A stretch of DNA of 64,000 nucleotides from Leptospira noumeaensis (GCF_004770765.1 NZ_RQFK01000011.1:372001-436000); one strand, 5' to 3'; shown: positions 29,403 to 39,566, counted from the first letter of the stretch. Program-made: numbers and translations. Notes: generated from the letters alone by a model not told the origin.

Positions 29403-30722
29403 CTAAACACTCCCATTCGGTTTTCTAATAAAAATGCGGTTGGATCCCACTTGGTATTCTGAAATTAAAAGTTCATTCTGGAATATGAAAGGAATTCCAT
29501 CGGGAAGTGATTTGTTTTCATTTCGAATTTCAAGAATCCGATCCGATTCGTTAAGTTCCTCTGCCAAAAAATTAGGGAAAAAATTTCCCGATTCGCATAA
29601 CAAAGTATTGATGCCAAGGTCACCCAAAATCTCTAAAAATTTACCACCATCATCTTGTTTCAAAGAAATTCCTTCAAACCGAGAAACTGATTGGATATGA
29701 TTTTCCAATACTGGATGGAAAGATTCTAATTCCTCATCCGTAAGGATAAAAAATATACATTTTTTTTCACCATACTTCTCTGTGAGTTCTCTTTGTTTTT
29801 GAAAGAACTCATCTGACGGCATATGGTTTGGATCCAGACAAAATACCCGGTATGGTTGGTAGAGACTTTCTTCCAAATTATGGATTTCTGCTGTTTCATT
29901 TGCATATTGTAAAATGGAAGAAATGAGTCCAGATCCCGCTTCAAAAAAAGGTTCTAGTTCCGTGGTTCGAGTCCCAAGTTTATGAGAATTTATCATTTCT
30001 TCTGAAATTCGAAAGTGAAGTGAGGGCGAATCAGAAATTACAGTACCTGGACCTACGGCCACCGCATCCACTTTGGCACGTAACAACTGTAAGGAAAGAT
30101 CCACTTCAACTGAGCTGACTCGTTCTTTTTTTTTATCCGAAGATGCAAAATTCCCTTCTTGGGAAGTGGCAGATTTGATCCAAACCCAAGGACGTCCCGT
30201 TTGGATTCTTGTTAAAAATCCCTGTAAATAAGGAAAAGATACCTTGGCGAGCATCGGGTCAAGGCCAATAGAAATTCCGGCTTTTTTATATGTTTCCCAT
30301 TCGCCAGAGACAATGAGAGGATTTGGATCTTTCCAACCAAGTTTAATTTCTTTAGGTTTTTTTTCGATCACCAAATCTCGGCAAGGTGGTGTTTTTCCAA
30401 AATGAGTGCAAGGTTCTAAACTGACAGAAAGAATCTCATCGTAAGTGGAAAACTTATATGTTTCATTTGGATTTTGATCAGAAGCCAAATCTAAACTTTG
30501 GTTTTCTCTTCTATCATTTACTTCGGGTCGTATATACCGAGAATAAAGTTCTCTTTCGGCATGGTTGCCGCCATAGTTTTGAGTGTGTGCGGATGCAAGG
30601 ATTTGTCCCTCAGTATTCGTCAATACAGCAGAGACTGGCGGATTGGCTCCGGTTTTTCCCATTGCCAAAAATCCGAGTAAGGAATGCAGAGAATAAGTTT
30701 CCTTTCGTTTCTCTGCATTCAT
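29403..30722 (-). CDS. ribD: riboflavin deaminase/reductase RibD
   Basis: The 439-residue bifunctional enzyme carries out deamination and side-chain reduction of the pyrimidine intermediate. Residues about 1-150 are the deaminase with the zinc His in GGNHAERELY and Cys pair in EPCTHFGKTPPC. The C-terminal reductase part (about 170-439) begins with RPWVWIKSATSQEGNFA and includes VDAVAVGPGTVISDSPSL and the LLCESGNFF block; it is longer and more divergent than usual (439 versus about 370 residues). It begins 10 bases after secF. Confidence 0.92.
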   Translation of the reverse strand: MNAEKRKETYSLHSLLGFLAMGKTGANPPVSAVLTNTEGQILASAHTQNYGGNHAERELYSRYIRPEVNDRRENQSLDLASDQNPNETYKFSTYDEILSVSLEPCTHFGKTPPCRDLVIEKKPKEIKLGWKDPNPLIVSGEWETYKKAGISIGLDPMLAKVSFPYLQGFLTRIQTGRPWVWIKSATSQEGNFASSDKKKERVSSVEVDLSLQLLRAKVDAVAVGPGTVISDSPSLHFRISEEMINSHKLGTRTTELEPFFEAGSGLISSILQYANETAEIHNLEESLYQPYRVFCLDPNHMPSDEFFQKQRELTEKYGEKKCIFFILTDEELESFHPVLENHIQSVSRFEGISLKQDDGGKFLEILGDLGINTLLCESGNFFPNFLAEELNESDRILEIRNENKSLPDGIPFIFQNELLISEYQVGSNRIFIRKPNGSV

Positions 30723-30732
30723 AGTGGTTCTG

Positions 30733-31671
30733 TTAAACGAATCTTTTTTTCCTGATTAAATCGTAGATCTCAGAAATGGGAGCTGCGATGTAAATAGAAG
30801 AATAAGTTCCTACAAGAACCCCAAAAAGAAGAATAAAGGCAAAATCATACAATTCCACTGCTCCACCTACAATGATGGCAACTACGGAAATCATCGTTGT
30901 AAAGGACGTATTGATCGTTCTACCTAATGTTTGGCTGATGGAAACATTGATGATATTGGAAAAAGCCAAATTGTCTTTTCCATGCGAATTTTCTCTGATT
31001 CTATCAAATACCACGATTTTATCGTTAATGGAATAACCAAGAAGTGTGAGAAGTGCTGCAATGATGGGAACACTTGGTTTGATTTGTAAAAATCCAATCA
31101 GAGCCAGTGTCATCAGAATATCATGAACCAGTGCAATAGCGGATGCCAATGCAAACTTGAACTGTGAACGAATGCTCAAATACAAAAGAATGATAGCAAG
31201 GGTTGTGAGTAGGAGTGTAATCCCCACTTCCGTTAACTCACCACCAACTACCGCGCCCACTTGGTCAGCAGAAAGAACCTTTTCTTTGGGTAGTTTGTAT
31301 TCATATCTTAAAAGTTGAACAAAACGATCAATTGCCGATGTAGAAGATTCCCGGTTTACCTCAGGAATTTCTTTGTATAAAGACTCAATCGTATCGAGTG
31401 AACCAAGTCCAATGTCCAATTGGTAGATGTTTTTATCTTTTTCCAAAAGGATGACAACGGCTTCAATATTTTTGGATTGGAAGTATCCTTCGAGATCGCT
31501 ACGAGTTTTGTCTGCTGGTAGTTCTACGACTGTTCTAAGTCCACCATTAAAATCAAGAGAGTGAGCAAACCCACCATACTTAACGAAAGTAACAACGAAT
31601 CCAGCAACAATCAGGAAAAGTGAAAAGCTAAGAGTAAAGTATTTATACTTTGTAAAGTTGATATTATACAT
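30733..31671 (-). CDS. secF: protein translocase subunit SecF
   Basis: The 312-residue inner-membrane protein works with SecD to use the proton gradient for late steps of export. I choose the ATG at 31671 (MYNINFTKYKY), which has AAGGAGA upstream, over an extended start at 31692. Blocks: SLDFNGGLRTVVEL near the start, the periplasmic P4 domain, GGELTEVGITLLLTT, ALVHDILMTLALIGF, GYSINDKIVVFDRIRE and RTINTSFTTMISVVAII. Six membrane spans are expected. It overlaps the end of secD by 8 bases. Confidence 0.97.
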   Translation of the reverse strand: MYNINFTKYKYFTLSFSLFLIVAGFVVTFVKYGGFAHSLDFNGGLRTVVELPADKTRSDLEGYFQSKNIEAVVILLEKDKNIYQLDIGLGSLDTIESLYKEIPEVNRESSTSAIDRFVQLLRYEYKLPKEKVLSADQVGAVVGGELTEVGITLLLTTLAIILLYLSIRSQFKFALASAIALVHDILMTLALIGFLQIKPSVPIIAALLTLLGYSINDKIVVFDRIRENSHGKDNLAFSNIINVSISQTLGRTINTSFTTMISVVAIIVGGAVELYDFAFILLFGVLVGTYSSIYIAAPISEIYDLIRKKRFV

Positions 31672-33598
31672 TTGTAGTCTCCTTTTTCCCAAAGAAGAAA
31701 GGTCTTAAATTTAAGTGATGAACCCCTAATCGGTTCACTGTCAGTTCCATAAACAATCGAGATAGGAAAAGGGAGGTAAAAAGTGTAGTCACAATACCCC
31801 AACAAAGTGTGATCGCAAAACCTTTGATTGGTCCATTTCCAAGACGAATCATCAAAATCCCGGCAATGAGAGTTGTTACGTTTGCATCCATAATGGTCCA
31901 AAATGCATTTTCGAAACCACGAGTGACGGCAATCGAAAGTGCCCTTCCCTCTTCGATTTCCTCACGTATCCTTTCATATATGATTACGTTCGCATCCACT
32001 GCCATACCCGCAGTCAAAATGATACCGGCAATCCCTGGAAGTGTTAGAGTAAAATCCATTAAGGTAAGTAATGCGGCCAAAATAATGATATTCACAAGGA
32101 GTGAGATATCAGCAATAAAGCCACCTAACCTGTAATAGAAGATCATATATATCATTACTAGAAAAAATCCAATGGCCACGGCTTTGACACCCACTTCAAT
32201 AGACTCAATTCCGAGTGTAGGTCCAATGAAACGCATTTCCAATACAGATAGCGGAATTGGAAGTGCTCCTTCAGAAATAACGTTTGCGAGTCGAATGGCT
32301 TCTTGTTCAGAAAAACTTCCCGAAATCTCCGCACGGCCACCAGCAATTGGGTCATTGATAATTGGATTGGAGATGACTTTATCTCCCCAAACAATTGCTA
32401 AATTACGTCCCCGGTTTTCAGAAGTTAGATCAAAAAATTTCTCAGCACCATTGGGAGTGAGTGTAAAACTAACCATCCATCCATAGGAATTGGAATTATA
32501 TGATGGTTGTGCATTGGTCATGTCATTCCCAGAAAGGGCAATTTTACGTTCCAAAACCACAAAACTCCGTGGAAGGAGGGCTGACTTTGCTGAATTTCCG
32601 CGAGCCCACATAGCATAAACTTTGTAGTCTTTCGGGATATTGTATTTTTTTTCTAATCCTTCTAAAAACTCGTCTTGGGCTTTTTTCCCTGCTTTGTTTT
32701 TTACCAATTCTTGGAATAGAAAAATATCGGTATCTTCTCGTTTGCCCAAATCCATCGTACGACGTTCATTGTCAGCGATTTGACCTTTGAAAACAAATGG
32801 ATTTGGTTCTTCCAAACGGTATTCCACTGTTTCCGTGTTTTGTAAAATTTCTAAGATGGCTGCGGAATTGGATACCCCAGGAAGAGAAACTTCAATTGCA
32901 TCTTGTTCTTTTTGGATACGAACCTGTGGTTCTGTTAGGTTTTGCGTAGTCAGACGATTGTCGATAATCATCTTTGCTTTTTCTAACTCTACAATTTTAC
33001 GCATGGGAGAAAGATCAAAACTAGATTCGATTTCTGCGAGCCTGGATTTTGCCTTGTCTTTTTCTTCTTGTTTTGCTGTAGGATTTTTCAGAGTTACATT
33101 CAACTCATTGAGTTCCTTAGCATAAAGGTCTTTGAGTTTAGAGGTATAATCATCAAAGTCCCCTTTCAGAACCACTCGCATACCACCTTGTAAGTCGAGC
33201 CCAAGTTTGATGGATAATGATTTACCACCACGAATGGCATTTTCAATCCAAGTTGGTTCTAATTTGTTTTTAGATTCACTGACTAAAGATTGATTCTCCT
33301 GAGAGATTTGGTTGATCTTTGCGGAAGTGATAAATCTTCCTTTTACAGTATAAAACGGATTTTCTTTGGGTGGTAGAGTTCCTGTAGGTTCAATGGTCCA
33401 ACCAGAAGTTTTACCATAATCTTTTGCCCAACGTTCAAAGAGTGCGTTCACAAGAATCTTTTGTTCGGCCTCAGGAAGTGCATACACATCCTCTCTCACA
33501 ACGATCTTTAAATCGCGATCAGCAAAGTTCGGATACAAAATTGTAAAGGAAACCGCCAAAATCAAAAAAGGGAGAATCAATAGTCGATACGATTGCAA
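31664..33598 (-). CDS. secD: protein translocase subunit SecD
   Basis: The 644-residue partner of SecF has one N-terminal membrane span, a large periplasmic part (about 30-440) with LGLDLQGGMRVVLKGD at its start and the P1 domain, and five C-terminal spans with GIAGIILTAGMAVDANVIIYERIREE and DANVTTLIAGILMIRLGNGP. It is longer than E. coli SecD because of a helical, Lys/Glu-rich insertion near residues 140-200. The start is TTG at 33598, with GGAG 11 bases upstream. It follows the unknown membrane protein gene by 21 bases. Confidence 0.96.
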   Translation of the reverse strand: MQSYRLLILPFLILAVSFTILYPNFADRDLKIVVREDVYALPEAEQKILVNALFERWAKDYGKTSGWTIEPTGTLPPKENPFYTVKGRFITSAKINQISQENQSLVSESKNKLEPTWIENAIRGGKSLSIKLGLDLQGGMRVVLKGDFDDYTSKLKDLYAKELNELNVTLKNPTAKQEEKDKAKSRLAEIESSFDLSPMRKIVELEKAKMIIDNRLTTQNLTEPQVRIQKEQDAIEVSLPGVSNSAAILEILQNTETVEYRLEEPNPFVFKGQIADNERRTMDLGKREDTDIFLFQELVKNKAGKKAQDEFLEGLEKKYNIPKDYKVYAMWARGNSAKSALLPRSFVVLERKIALSGNDMTNAQPSYNSNSYGWMVSFTLTPNGAEKFFDLTSENRGRNLAIVWGDKVISNPIINDPIAGGRAEISGSFSEQEAIRLANVISEGALPIPLSVLEMRFIGPTLGIESIEVGVKAVAIGFFLVMIYMIFYYRLGGFIADISLLVNIIILAALLTLMDFTLTLPGIAGIILTAGMAVDANVIIYERIREEIEEGRALSIAVTRGFENAFWTIMDANVTTLIAGILMIRLGNGPIKGFAITLCWGIVTTLFTSLFLSRLFMELTVNRLGVHHLNLRPFFFGKKETTNV

Positions 33599-33619
33599 GT
33601 TAGTTTGCTCCTAAAATTA

Positions 33620-34249
33620 TTATCTTCTATAAGAACGACTACTAGATCCCGGGCGAGCGGATCTAAGTCTGTAAAAAGCAAATAGAATGATAATCCCAAG
33701 GATCATCATTGCTTTTTTATATTTAGCAAAAAAATCAGAAAAATTAAAAAGAGATTTTCCCGTTTCTTTATTTGCAGATGGATTTGTTTCCGTTTGGGAA
33801 GTTTCCACTTTACCGATTTTTAAATCAGCAGAAAATCCAGGGAGGCCAGTTGGTTCCACAGAAGTTGTTGAATCCATCCACATTCCATTGTTCACAACTT
33901 CTTCTTCCTCAGGAACCAAAGGTTGTTTTTCTAAACTAGGAACCGATTTTTCGGTAACCGTGTTAACATTCGTATTTGGAACCAAATTGGTGTTTTGAGG
34001 AAGAGTTTCTAAACTGAGTTGGTTTTGTTTGGATTTCTTTTTAGATTTCTTCTTTTTCCCCGTACCAGTTGTCGCCGCATTCACAACGTTAGTTTGTTTT
34101 TTTGTTGTGACCTGAGTTGAGTCTTCTTTTGGTTTGGAAGTAGTCGATTTGGGTTTATCATTTACCTTATCTAAAAAATCCAAACCCTCTTCTGCAAAGA
34201 GGGATACCGAAAAAAAGACTAGTAGGGTAATTAAGAAGATACGCTTCAT
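33620..34249 (-). CDS. unknown Lys/Thr-rich membrane protein between yajC and secD
   Basis: I do not recognise this 209-residue protein. It has an N-terminal signal peptide or anchor (residues 3-18, ending LFAEE), then a 140-residue low-complexity part rich in Lys, Thr, Asn and Ser, including a run of basic residues (KKKKSKKKSK near 68-77), a second membrane span near 175-192 (AMMILGIIILFAFY), and a short Arg/Ser-rich tail. Topology would place the low-complexity part in the periplasm and the tail inside. It lies 1 base after yajC and 21 bases before secD, so it should be made with the Sec accessory complex and may be part of it. Confidence 0.75.
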   Translation of the reverse strand: MKRIFLITLLVFFSVSLFAEEGLDFLDKVNDKPKSTTSKPKEDSTQVTTKKQTNVVNAATTGTGKKKKSKKKSKQNQLSLETLPQNTNLVPNTNVNTVTEKSVPSLEKQPLVPEEEEVVNNGMWMDSTTSVEPTGLPGFSADLKIGKVETSQTETNPSANKETGKSLFNFSDFFAKYKKAMMILGIIILFAFYRLRSARPGSSSRSYRR

Positions 34250-34250
34250 C

Positions 34251-34574
34251 TTAAGCTTTCTTCTTTAGAATTGCGCTTGTTTCAAAAGTTACGTTTGTGT
34301 TCGCTGCAACACTGAGAACAACTGTTTCGTTATTGTCTTTGAACTCTACGATTTTTCCATGTAGGCCACTGTTAGTCACAACGTTATCACCTTTTTGAAG
34401 GTTAGTGATCATTTCTTTGCGTTTTTTCTCTTCTTTTTTGTTTGGAAGGATCACAAGAAAATACATAGCAACTAACATGATCGGAATGATGATGAGTGAC
34501 TGTAGTGAGGACTTTGCACCCTCTTCTTGGGCAAGGATTAGGATTTCTGGTGTTAAAAAATTAAAATTGAGCAT
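34251..34574 (-). CDS. yajC: preprotein translocase subunit YajC
   Basis: The 107-residue protein has one membrane span (about 25-45, LIIPIMLVAMYFLVILP) followed by the family block NKKEEKKRKEMITNLQKGDNVVT and GLHGKIVEFKDN. YajC joins SecDF-YidC at the export channel. It lies 26 bases downstream of trpD and leads the export genes. Confidence 0.96.
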   Translation of the reverse strand: MLNFNFLTPEILILAQEEGAKSSLQSLIIIPIMLVAMYFLVILPNKKEEKKRKEMITNLQKGDNVVTNSGLHGKIVEFKDNNETVVLSVAANTNVTFETSAILKKKA

Positions 34575-34600
34575 AGCTATTTATCCAATGTTTACAGGCC

Positions 34601-35629
34601 TTATCTTAAATTCAATGTTTCACGAACGAATCGGAGAACTTTTTTCTCGAGGATGGCTGCTTTTGCAGTTTCGTATCCTGTTCGTATATCCGTTGTGGCA
34701 CCGAGTAAAAACATAGCCACCCCCGCATTGAGAGCCACCATAGAAGTGCCACCCGTGGATTCACTGGGATCCAGAACTGCCCGAAAAAGGGATTCCGCCC
34801 CTTCTTTGGATGAAGAGAACACTGTATTTCTGTCCAATTCCTTGGAATTTAAGCCGAGTTCCTTTGGGTCAAAAGTCAGTTCTTTTGTCTCTTTTCCATC
34901 GAAATAGGCGTAATCTGTCCCCTCAAAAATAGAAAATTCATCCAGTCCATCCCGCGAATGACAGACAATCGCCCGTTTGGAGCCAAGCCTTCCTAAAATT
35001 TCGGCAATAGGCAAACAAAGAGATTTATCATAAACACCTACAAGTTGGTGTGAGGGGGAAAATGGGTTGGAAAGAGGTCCAATCAAATTGAAAAAAGTGC
35101 GAAATCCAAGGGCCGTGCGAACAGGCCCTGCGTATTTCATCGCTGGGTGCCAAGCTGGGGCAAACAAAAACACAAACCCTGTGCGGATGAATTCGGATTC
35201 TGATTCCGCTGTCGATCGGTCGAGTTTGTATCCAAGTCCGGATAAAATATCAGAACTTCCGGAAAGGGAAGAGACAGAACGATTTCCGTGTTTAGCAACT
35301 TTGAATCCAAGGCTTGCCAAAGTGAGAGCCGAAAGAGTGGAAACATTCAAAGTTCCTTTTCCATCTCCCCCTGTCCCACAAGTATCTAAAAAATCAAATT
35401 CAAACTTTTGCGAAGGTTTGATGGCATGGCTACGCATGGCCCGAACAAATCCGTACAATTCGTCCGTAGTTTCTCCTTTCATTTTCATGGCAGTGAGAAA
35501 AGATGCAAGGACTGGTTCTGGAACTTTCCCATCCATCACCTCACTTAAAAAAAGTTCGGCATGGTCTTCCACGAGATGGTGTCCAGAAACAACTTGCCCG
35601 AGTATTTCTTTAACTGTTGGCGCGGTCAT
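34601..35629 (-). CDS. trpD: anthranilate phosphoribosyltransferase
   Basis: The 342-residue enzyme joins anthranilate and PRPP in tryptophan synthesis. Signature blocks are present: DTCGTGGDGKGTLNVST with the PRPP loop, KHGNRSVSSLSGSSDILSGLG, and RTFFNLIGPLSNPFSP. No other trp gene is in the window; the gene sits among envelope and export genes. Its start overlaps the pgsA end by 20 bases, so it is coupled to it. Confidence 0.96.
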   Translation of the reverse strand: MTAPTVKEILGQVVSGHHLVEDHAELFLSEVMDGKVPEPVLASFLTAMKMKGETTDELYGFVRAMRSHAIKPSQKFEFDFLDTCGTGGDGKGTLNVSTLSALTLASLGFKVAKHGNRSVSSLSGSSDILSGLGYKLDRSTAESESEFIRTGFVFLFAPAWHPAMKYAGPVRTALGFRTFFNLIGPLSNPFSPSHQLVGVYDKSLCLPIAEILGRLGSKRAIVCHSRDGLDEFSIFEGTDYAYFDGKETKELTFDPKELGLNSKELDRNTVFSSSKEGAESLFRAVLDPSESTGGTSMVALNAGVAMFLLGATTDIRTGYETAKAAILEKKVLRFVRETLNLR

Positions 35630-36392
35630 AAAAAATCCTTTTTAGGTTGGAAAAAGTTAACAACTGATAATTGGTCACAATATAACGAAGACCAGAAATA
35701 ACAGTAATGAAAGTTGTGAATAACATTCCAAAATAAGGAACAAAAGATGCAATGGAATCAAAAAAATCTTTAAAACTTAAACTCTCTGTTGTTTTGACTA
35801 ATTTACAAAACTCATTTGCATGTTGTGCTGCGACTTCATAGGTGGAATAACCTGCTAGTTTCCCCATCGCATAAGTTTCATTGATCATGGCTCTTCTTTT
35901 TCCAGAGATCAGCATAAACACAACAAGGATCATAAGAATGGCCCCCATTTGGAAAGCTGTTTTTACTTTTCCCATCATGGTGGTACGAAGGCTTTTGCCT
36001 GAACGAACCGCAATGTAACGTAAAAAAGTAATGAGCATATCTCGCGCAATGATAAGCACGACCATCCAAACCTCAATGGGTTCGTGGATGAATAAAAAAG
36101 TAACAAAACATCCAATGACTAAAAATTTATCCGCGAGTGGATCGAGAAACTTTCCAAACTCTGTTTGTTGGTTCCATTTACGTGCTAAGTATCCATCCAC
36201 AAGATCCGTGAGTGATGCGAGTGCAAAAAGAACAAAGGCAAAAATTTGGTATTCCCATTCCTTTTGGAAAAGGGCAAAGATAAAAAAAGGAAGTGCGAGA
36301 ACCCGAAGTACGGTAAGCAAATTCGGAATATTGGCAATGGTTTTCCAATCTTCCAACTTAAACCACCCAAGTCCCCGACATATCGAGTTCAT
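35610..36392 (-). CDS. pgsA: CDP-diacylglycerol--glycerol-3-phosphate 3-phosphatidyltransferase
   Basis: This membrane enzyme makes phosphatidylglycerol phosphate. The CDP-alcohol phosphotransferase motif D-x2-DG-x2-AR-x8-G-x3-D-x3-D is complete (DLVDGYLARKWNQQTEFG then KFLDPLAD). The 260-residue length is larger than the roughly 190 of E. coli because of an added segment near the C-terminus (about 170-215). The start is uncertain: ATG 36392 lies inside the rimO end (35-base overlap), a TTG at 36419 adds nine residues, and a TTG at 36356 right after the rimO stop is also possible. Confidence 0.93.
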   Translation of the reverse strand: MNSICRGLGWFKLEDWKTIANIPNLLTVLRVLALPFFIFALFQKEWEYQIFAFVLFALASLTDLVDGYLARKWNQQTEFGKFLDPLADKFLVIGCFVTFLFIHEPIEVWMVVLIIARDMLITFLRYIAVRSGKSLRTTMMGKVKTAFQMGAILMILVVFMLISGKRRAMINETYAMGKLAGYSTYEVAAQHANEFCKLVKTTESLSFKDFFDSIASFVPYFGMLFTTFITVISGLRYIVTNYQLLTFSNLKRIFYDRANS

Positions 36393-37704
36393 AAAAAGAA
36401 TCCACTCTGACCTGACCAAACTGGCCGACCTTCAAACCTTCTTCTTCTACATAAACCACTTCATCAATTTCTGGTGCATCTTGGAAACGACGGACGATGG
36501 CACCTTTTTCCAAAACCTCATCCACAACCGCAGGATACAATTTTCCAATTCGGTTTTGGTGGATGGATTTTAAAGTGCCGAGATAGGCATCCCGCACAAG
36601 ATTCACACGACGAGCAATCTCTTTGTCTTTAAGTTGCCCATCCATCGTTGCACCTTTCGTTCCGTCTTGTGGGGAATAAGGAAATAGATTTACCTTTTCA
36701 GGTTTTACATCTTCCACAAACCGAATGATTTCTTCTACGTCTTCCATCGTTTCCCCAGGGAAACCCAAAATAAAGGAAGTACGAATTTCTAAATCGGGTC
36801 TGATACCCCTCGCTTTTTGGAAAAGTGATTTGAAGTAAGAATATTCGCCTGTGCGGTTCATGGATTTTAAAACTGATTTGGAGACATGTTGCAAAGGGCT
36901 TTCCAAATACGGGGCAATCTTAGGAATTTCTCCATAAAGATCGAGTAACTTTTCTGTTTTTTTATCTGGATACAAATAGAGAAGGCGCAAAAGTTCCAGA
37001 CCATCCACATCTGCCACAGAACGAACCAAATCCAAAAGTTTGTCTGTATCCTTTCCATAAAACACGGTATCTTGGGAAACTAGGCAGATCTCTTTGGCAC
37101 CCGCCTTTACAGCCAGTTTCGTTTGTGTTAACACATCAGAACTTTCCGTATCACGATACTTCCCACGTAAATTTGGAATGATACAAAAGTGACAACCTCT
37201 GTTGCAACCATCAGAAATTTTTACATAAGAGTATGGTTTGGAATAGTTTTCGATTCCTTTACTGGTTACTAGTCTTTCGAGAAGGTCTTCATTGAATTCA
37301 GAAAGATCTTTAAAATCTAGAGGAAAACTTTTGCGAAGGATCTCCCCTGCTTTGTCATATTTTCCAGTTCCAAAATGAAGATCCACTTCGGGAAGGTCAT
37401 CCGAGATTTCCTTTCCGGCACGTTCCGCAAAACAACCGACAACCACTAACTTTTGTTTATTTTTCTTTTTGATGTCAATGGAATCCAAAATCGTTTGGAT
37501 GGTTTCCTTCGTAGCATCTTGGATGAAGGTACAAGTGTTGACTAAGTGGAAGTCACTTGCTTCGGGGCCAGCCGCAGGAAGGAGACCTTCTTTCAAAAGC
37601 GACTGGTGCATAGCCATAGAATCTACAGTATTTTTAGGACAACCGAGAGTCGTGATAAAAAACGACTTCGGTGTTTCTTCCGTTGTTTCTTTTAGTTTCG
37701 GCAT
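36358..37704 (-). CDS. rimO: ribosomal protein S12 methylthiotransferase
   Basis: The 448-residue radical SAM enzyme methylthiolates the conserved Asp of protein S12. The N-terminal UPF0004 domain has cysteines 22, 58 and 91 for the auxiliary cluster; the radical SAM triad is C167-x3-C171-x2-C174 in SDGCNRGCHFCIIP. A C-terminal TRAM domain (about 375-440) ends the protein. SDGCNRGCHFC and the GKYRDTESSD block separate it from MiaB. Its ATG overlaps the rodZ-like stop by one base. Confidence 0.96.
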   Translation of the reverse strand: MPKLKETTEETPKSFFITTLGCPKNTVDSMAMHQSLLKEGLLPAAGPEASDFHLVNTCTFIQDATKETIQTILDSIDIKKKNKQKLVVVGCFAERAGKEISDDLPEVDLHFGTGKYDKAGEILRKSFPLDFKDLSEFNEDLLERLVTSKGIENYSKPYSYVKISDGCNRGCHFCIIPNLRGKYRDTESSDVLTQTKLAVKAGAKEICLVSQDTVFYGKDTDKLLDLVRSVADVDGLELLRLLYLYPDKKTEKLLDLYGEIPKIAPYLESPLQHVSKSVLKSMNRTGEYSYFKSLFQKARGIRPDLEIRTSFILGFPGETMEDVEEIIRFVEDVKPEKVNLFPYSPQDGTKGATMDGQLKDKEIARRVNLVRDAYLGTLKSIHQNRIGKLYPAVVDEVLEKGAIVRRFQDAPEIDEVVYVEEEGLKVGQFGQVRVDSFYELDMSGTWVV

Positions 37705-38807
37705 TACTCGCCTAACTCTCCAATGATGGACTGAGTCGAATCATAAGGATTTGGTTTACGAATGAAGATTTTTTTGACGAGTTTTCCTGGTTTTCCAAGA
37801 ACAGAACGTTCCTTACCATTTTGAACCATTTCCACGGCACCACCGTCACCCACTTTGATTTCAAGGCGATCCCGAGCTTCTAAGTGTTTGACTTCGCCAG
37901 CAGAAACAAGTCCCCTTTCTCCCATTTGACCATCTAACACGAATTCAACGTAACTTGGTTTAGAGAAAAAGAGTGTGACTTGGATGGGAACATCTCCCAC
38001 TGGAGATTTGACCGCCGTACCTTCTCTTTCTTCTTTGAGAGTCACAAGAACTTTGGCAGATTTTTCAGTAACTGCTTGAGTGACCACACGGATGTCCCGA
38101 CGAAGAGAAGATAATTCTTCAATGCGATACGAAAGGATAGTTTCTTCCCCTTCTGCGGTTTGGAAAAAATATACATTCTTTTCAGGGAAGATATTGAATC
38201 CAAGGTTTGCTTTTCCGTTGGAAACACCTTTTATGAACATCTTACATTGTTGGTTGTTCACACTGAAACTCACACCACGGTCTTCTGTTAAAATAAAAGG
38301 AACGCTGGCATTTTCTGGAACACTTTGAGAAACGAAATTGATTCCAGAAGGAATGTCTGAACTTGCCACAGTTTCTACAGTGGAAGAACCAACCTCCGTG
38401 GTTTCCTCATCCATAGATCCAGATCCTGAATCTTCAAAACTAATATAAATGATATAAGCAGAGATCACAAAAAGAAATATAGAAACAAGGCTTATGATTT
38501 TATTTCGATCTAAGTTGAGGGGAGTTGTCGTCGGTCTCGTGAGTTCTTCCAAAGGTGCTTGGGATTCTTCAATCTGTTCCCCGCGGTAAAGATTCAGAAG
38601 CATTGCGGCATCTAACTTCAAATAACTAGCATAGTTTTTCAAAAACCCAAGAGCAAAGGTTTCTGCAGGAAATTGGGAATAGTCTTCTGTTTCTAAAGCA
38701 ATGATGTATTTGGCTGCGATGTTTGTTTCTTTCGCAACATCTTTCACTGAAAGTTTTTTATCTTCTCTAGCTTCTCGTAGTATTTGACCGACTCGTTTTG
38801 TGTTCAA
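37704..38807 (-). CDS. RodZ-like helix-turn-helix membrane protein
   Basis: The 367-residue protein starts with a RodZ-type HTH (residues about 5-75, [19 protein letters not shown] and [15 protein letters not shown]). A membrane span follows at about 105-125, and a periplasmic part of about 240 residues with an unstructured Ser/Glu stretch and a C-terminal beta-rich domain ([25 protein letters not shown], shorter than 20 in each conserved piece). This is the layout of RodZ, which links MreB to the cell-wall machinery. The C-terminal domain is longer and different, so the exact name is kept open. Confidence 0.82.
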   Translation of the reverse strand: MNTKRVGQILREAREDKKLSVKDVAKETNIAAKYIIALETEDYSQFPAETFALGFLKNYASYLKLDAAMLLNLYRGEQIEESQAPLEELTRPTTTPLNLDRNKIISLVSIFLFVISAYIIYISFEDSGSGSMDEETTEVGSSTVETVASSDIPSGINFVSQSVPENASVPFILTEDRGVSFSVNNQQCKMFIKGVSNGKANLGFNIFPEKNVYFFQTAEGEETILSYRIEELSSLRRDIRVVTQAVTEKSAKVLVTLKEEREGTAVKSPVGDVPIQVTLFFSKPSYVEFVLDGQMGERGLVSAGEVKHLEARDRLEIKVGDGGAVEMVQNGKERSVLGKPGKLVKKIFIRKPNPYDSTQSIIGELGE

Positions 38808-38824
38808 AATGATATCCTCTTAGC

Positions 38825-39526
38825 TTAGTTCTCGGAGACAAGTGGGTTGTTCACAATCTTCGCGTTTCCGCTCATATGAAAATTGAAAACTCCGTCTTGG
38901 ATTTCTTCAGAAAAATTAATATTGGAAAATGAGATGGTGGTTACTTTCCCGCGTCCATCGGTAGCCACTGCTTTTTTAATTAAGTAGGATTCGGAATCCA
39001 CAAAAAGTTTCATCTTCTCGAACCCACCAATTTTTTCTCTTTGGTCAAGATCTAACACAAAGTATTTGGCTGTATCACCCACCGAACGCGGTTGTTCGAT
39101 GGTATCAAATTTATAATGGTATTTACGAAAGAGGCGGTTCAGGCCATCGGGACTGTTTGTTGTAAAGATAGGGCCAGAGGTATTTTTACGATCGAGAGTT
39201 AAATCCTGTTTTCCCACAGCACCTAACCTCTTGATGAAGATATGAAGCGTTTTTCCATCGGATACAATTTCGTCCCCTTCCGGTTCAGCAAAGTTATATC
39301 TAATTTTTCCGGGACGTTTGTAGAAACATTTCCCGCGCATCTGTTTTTCCTTTTTGTTGTCTTCTGTTTTGATGAGAAAATCAGCCGAATAGGAATTGAT
39401 ATCACTAAAGTTCTTCTTTATCTTTTTCACCACTTCGGATGGTGAGTGCCAATTGTGAGCCGGACTTGTTTGGGCACCAAGAGAAACACCCAAGACAAGT
39501 AACAAAGATCCGATCCATACTTTCAT
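38825..39526 (-). CDS. LolA-like outer-membrane lipoprotein carrier
   Basis: The 233-residue protein starts at the ATG at 39526 ([19 protein letters not shown]), chosen because it gives a clean signal peptide and has GGGAA just upstream; the open extension to 39619 runs over the ftsK stop. The mature part shows a LolA/LolB-type fold: [19 protein letters not shown] near the start, [14 protein letters not shown], and the ITTN-like loop with [20 protein letters not shown]. LolA shuttles lipoproteins across the periplasm; spirochetes often use distant versions. It lies between ftsK and rodZ-like genes. Confidence 0.82.
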   Translation of the reverse strand: MKVWIGSLLLVLGVSLGAQTSPAHNWHSPSEVVKKIKKNFSDINSYSADFLIKTEDNKKEKQMRGKCFYKRPGKIRYNFAEPEGDEIVSDGKTLHIFIKRLGAVGKQDLTLDRKNTSGPIFTTNSPDGLNRLFRKYHYKFDTIEQPRSVGDTAKYFVLDLDQREKIGGFEKMKLFVDSESYLIKKAVATDGRGKVTTISFSNINFSEEIQDGVFNFHMSGNAKIVNNPLVSEN

Positions 39527-39566
39527 AGATTCCCAGTTTTTCAGACAAACTTCTCTTGTCGATGAT

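Noticed and set aside
27350..30722. FMN riboswitch near the riboflavin genes
   Set aside because: The gaps before ribBA, ribE and ribD are 3-118 bases and show no RFN element fold; ribD follows secF by 10 bases.
35067..35645. 192-codon open frame on the plus strand over trpD
   Set aside because: It is the shadow of trpD codons in the opposite strand; the trpD motifs are intact.
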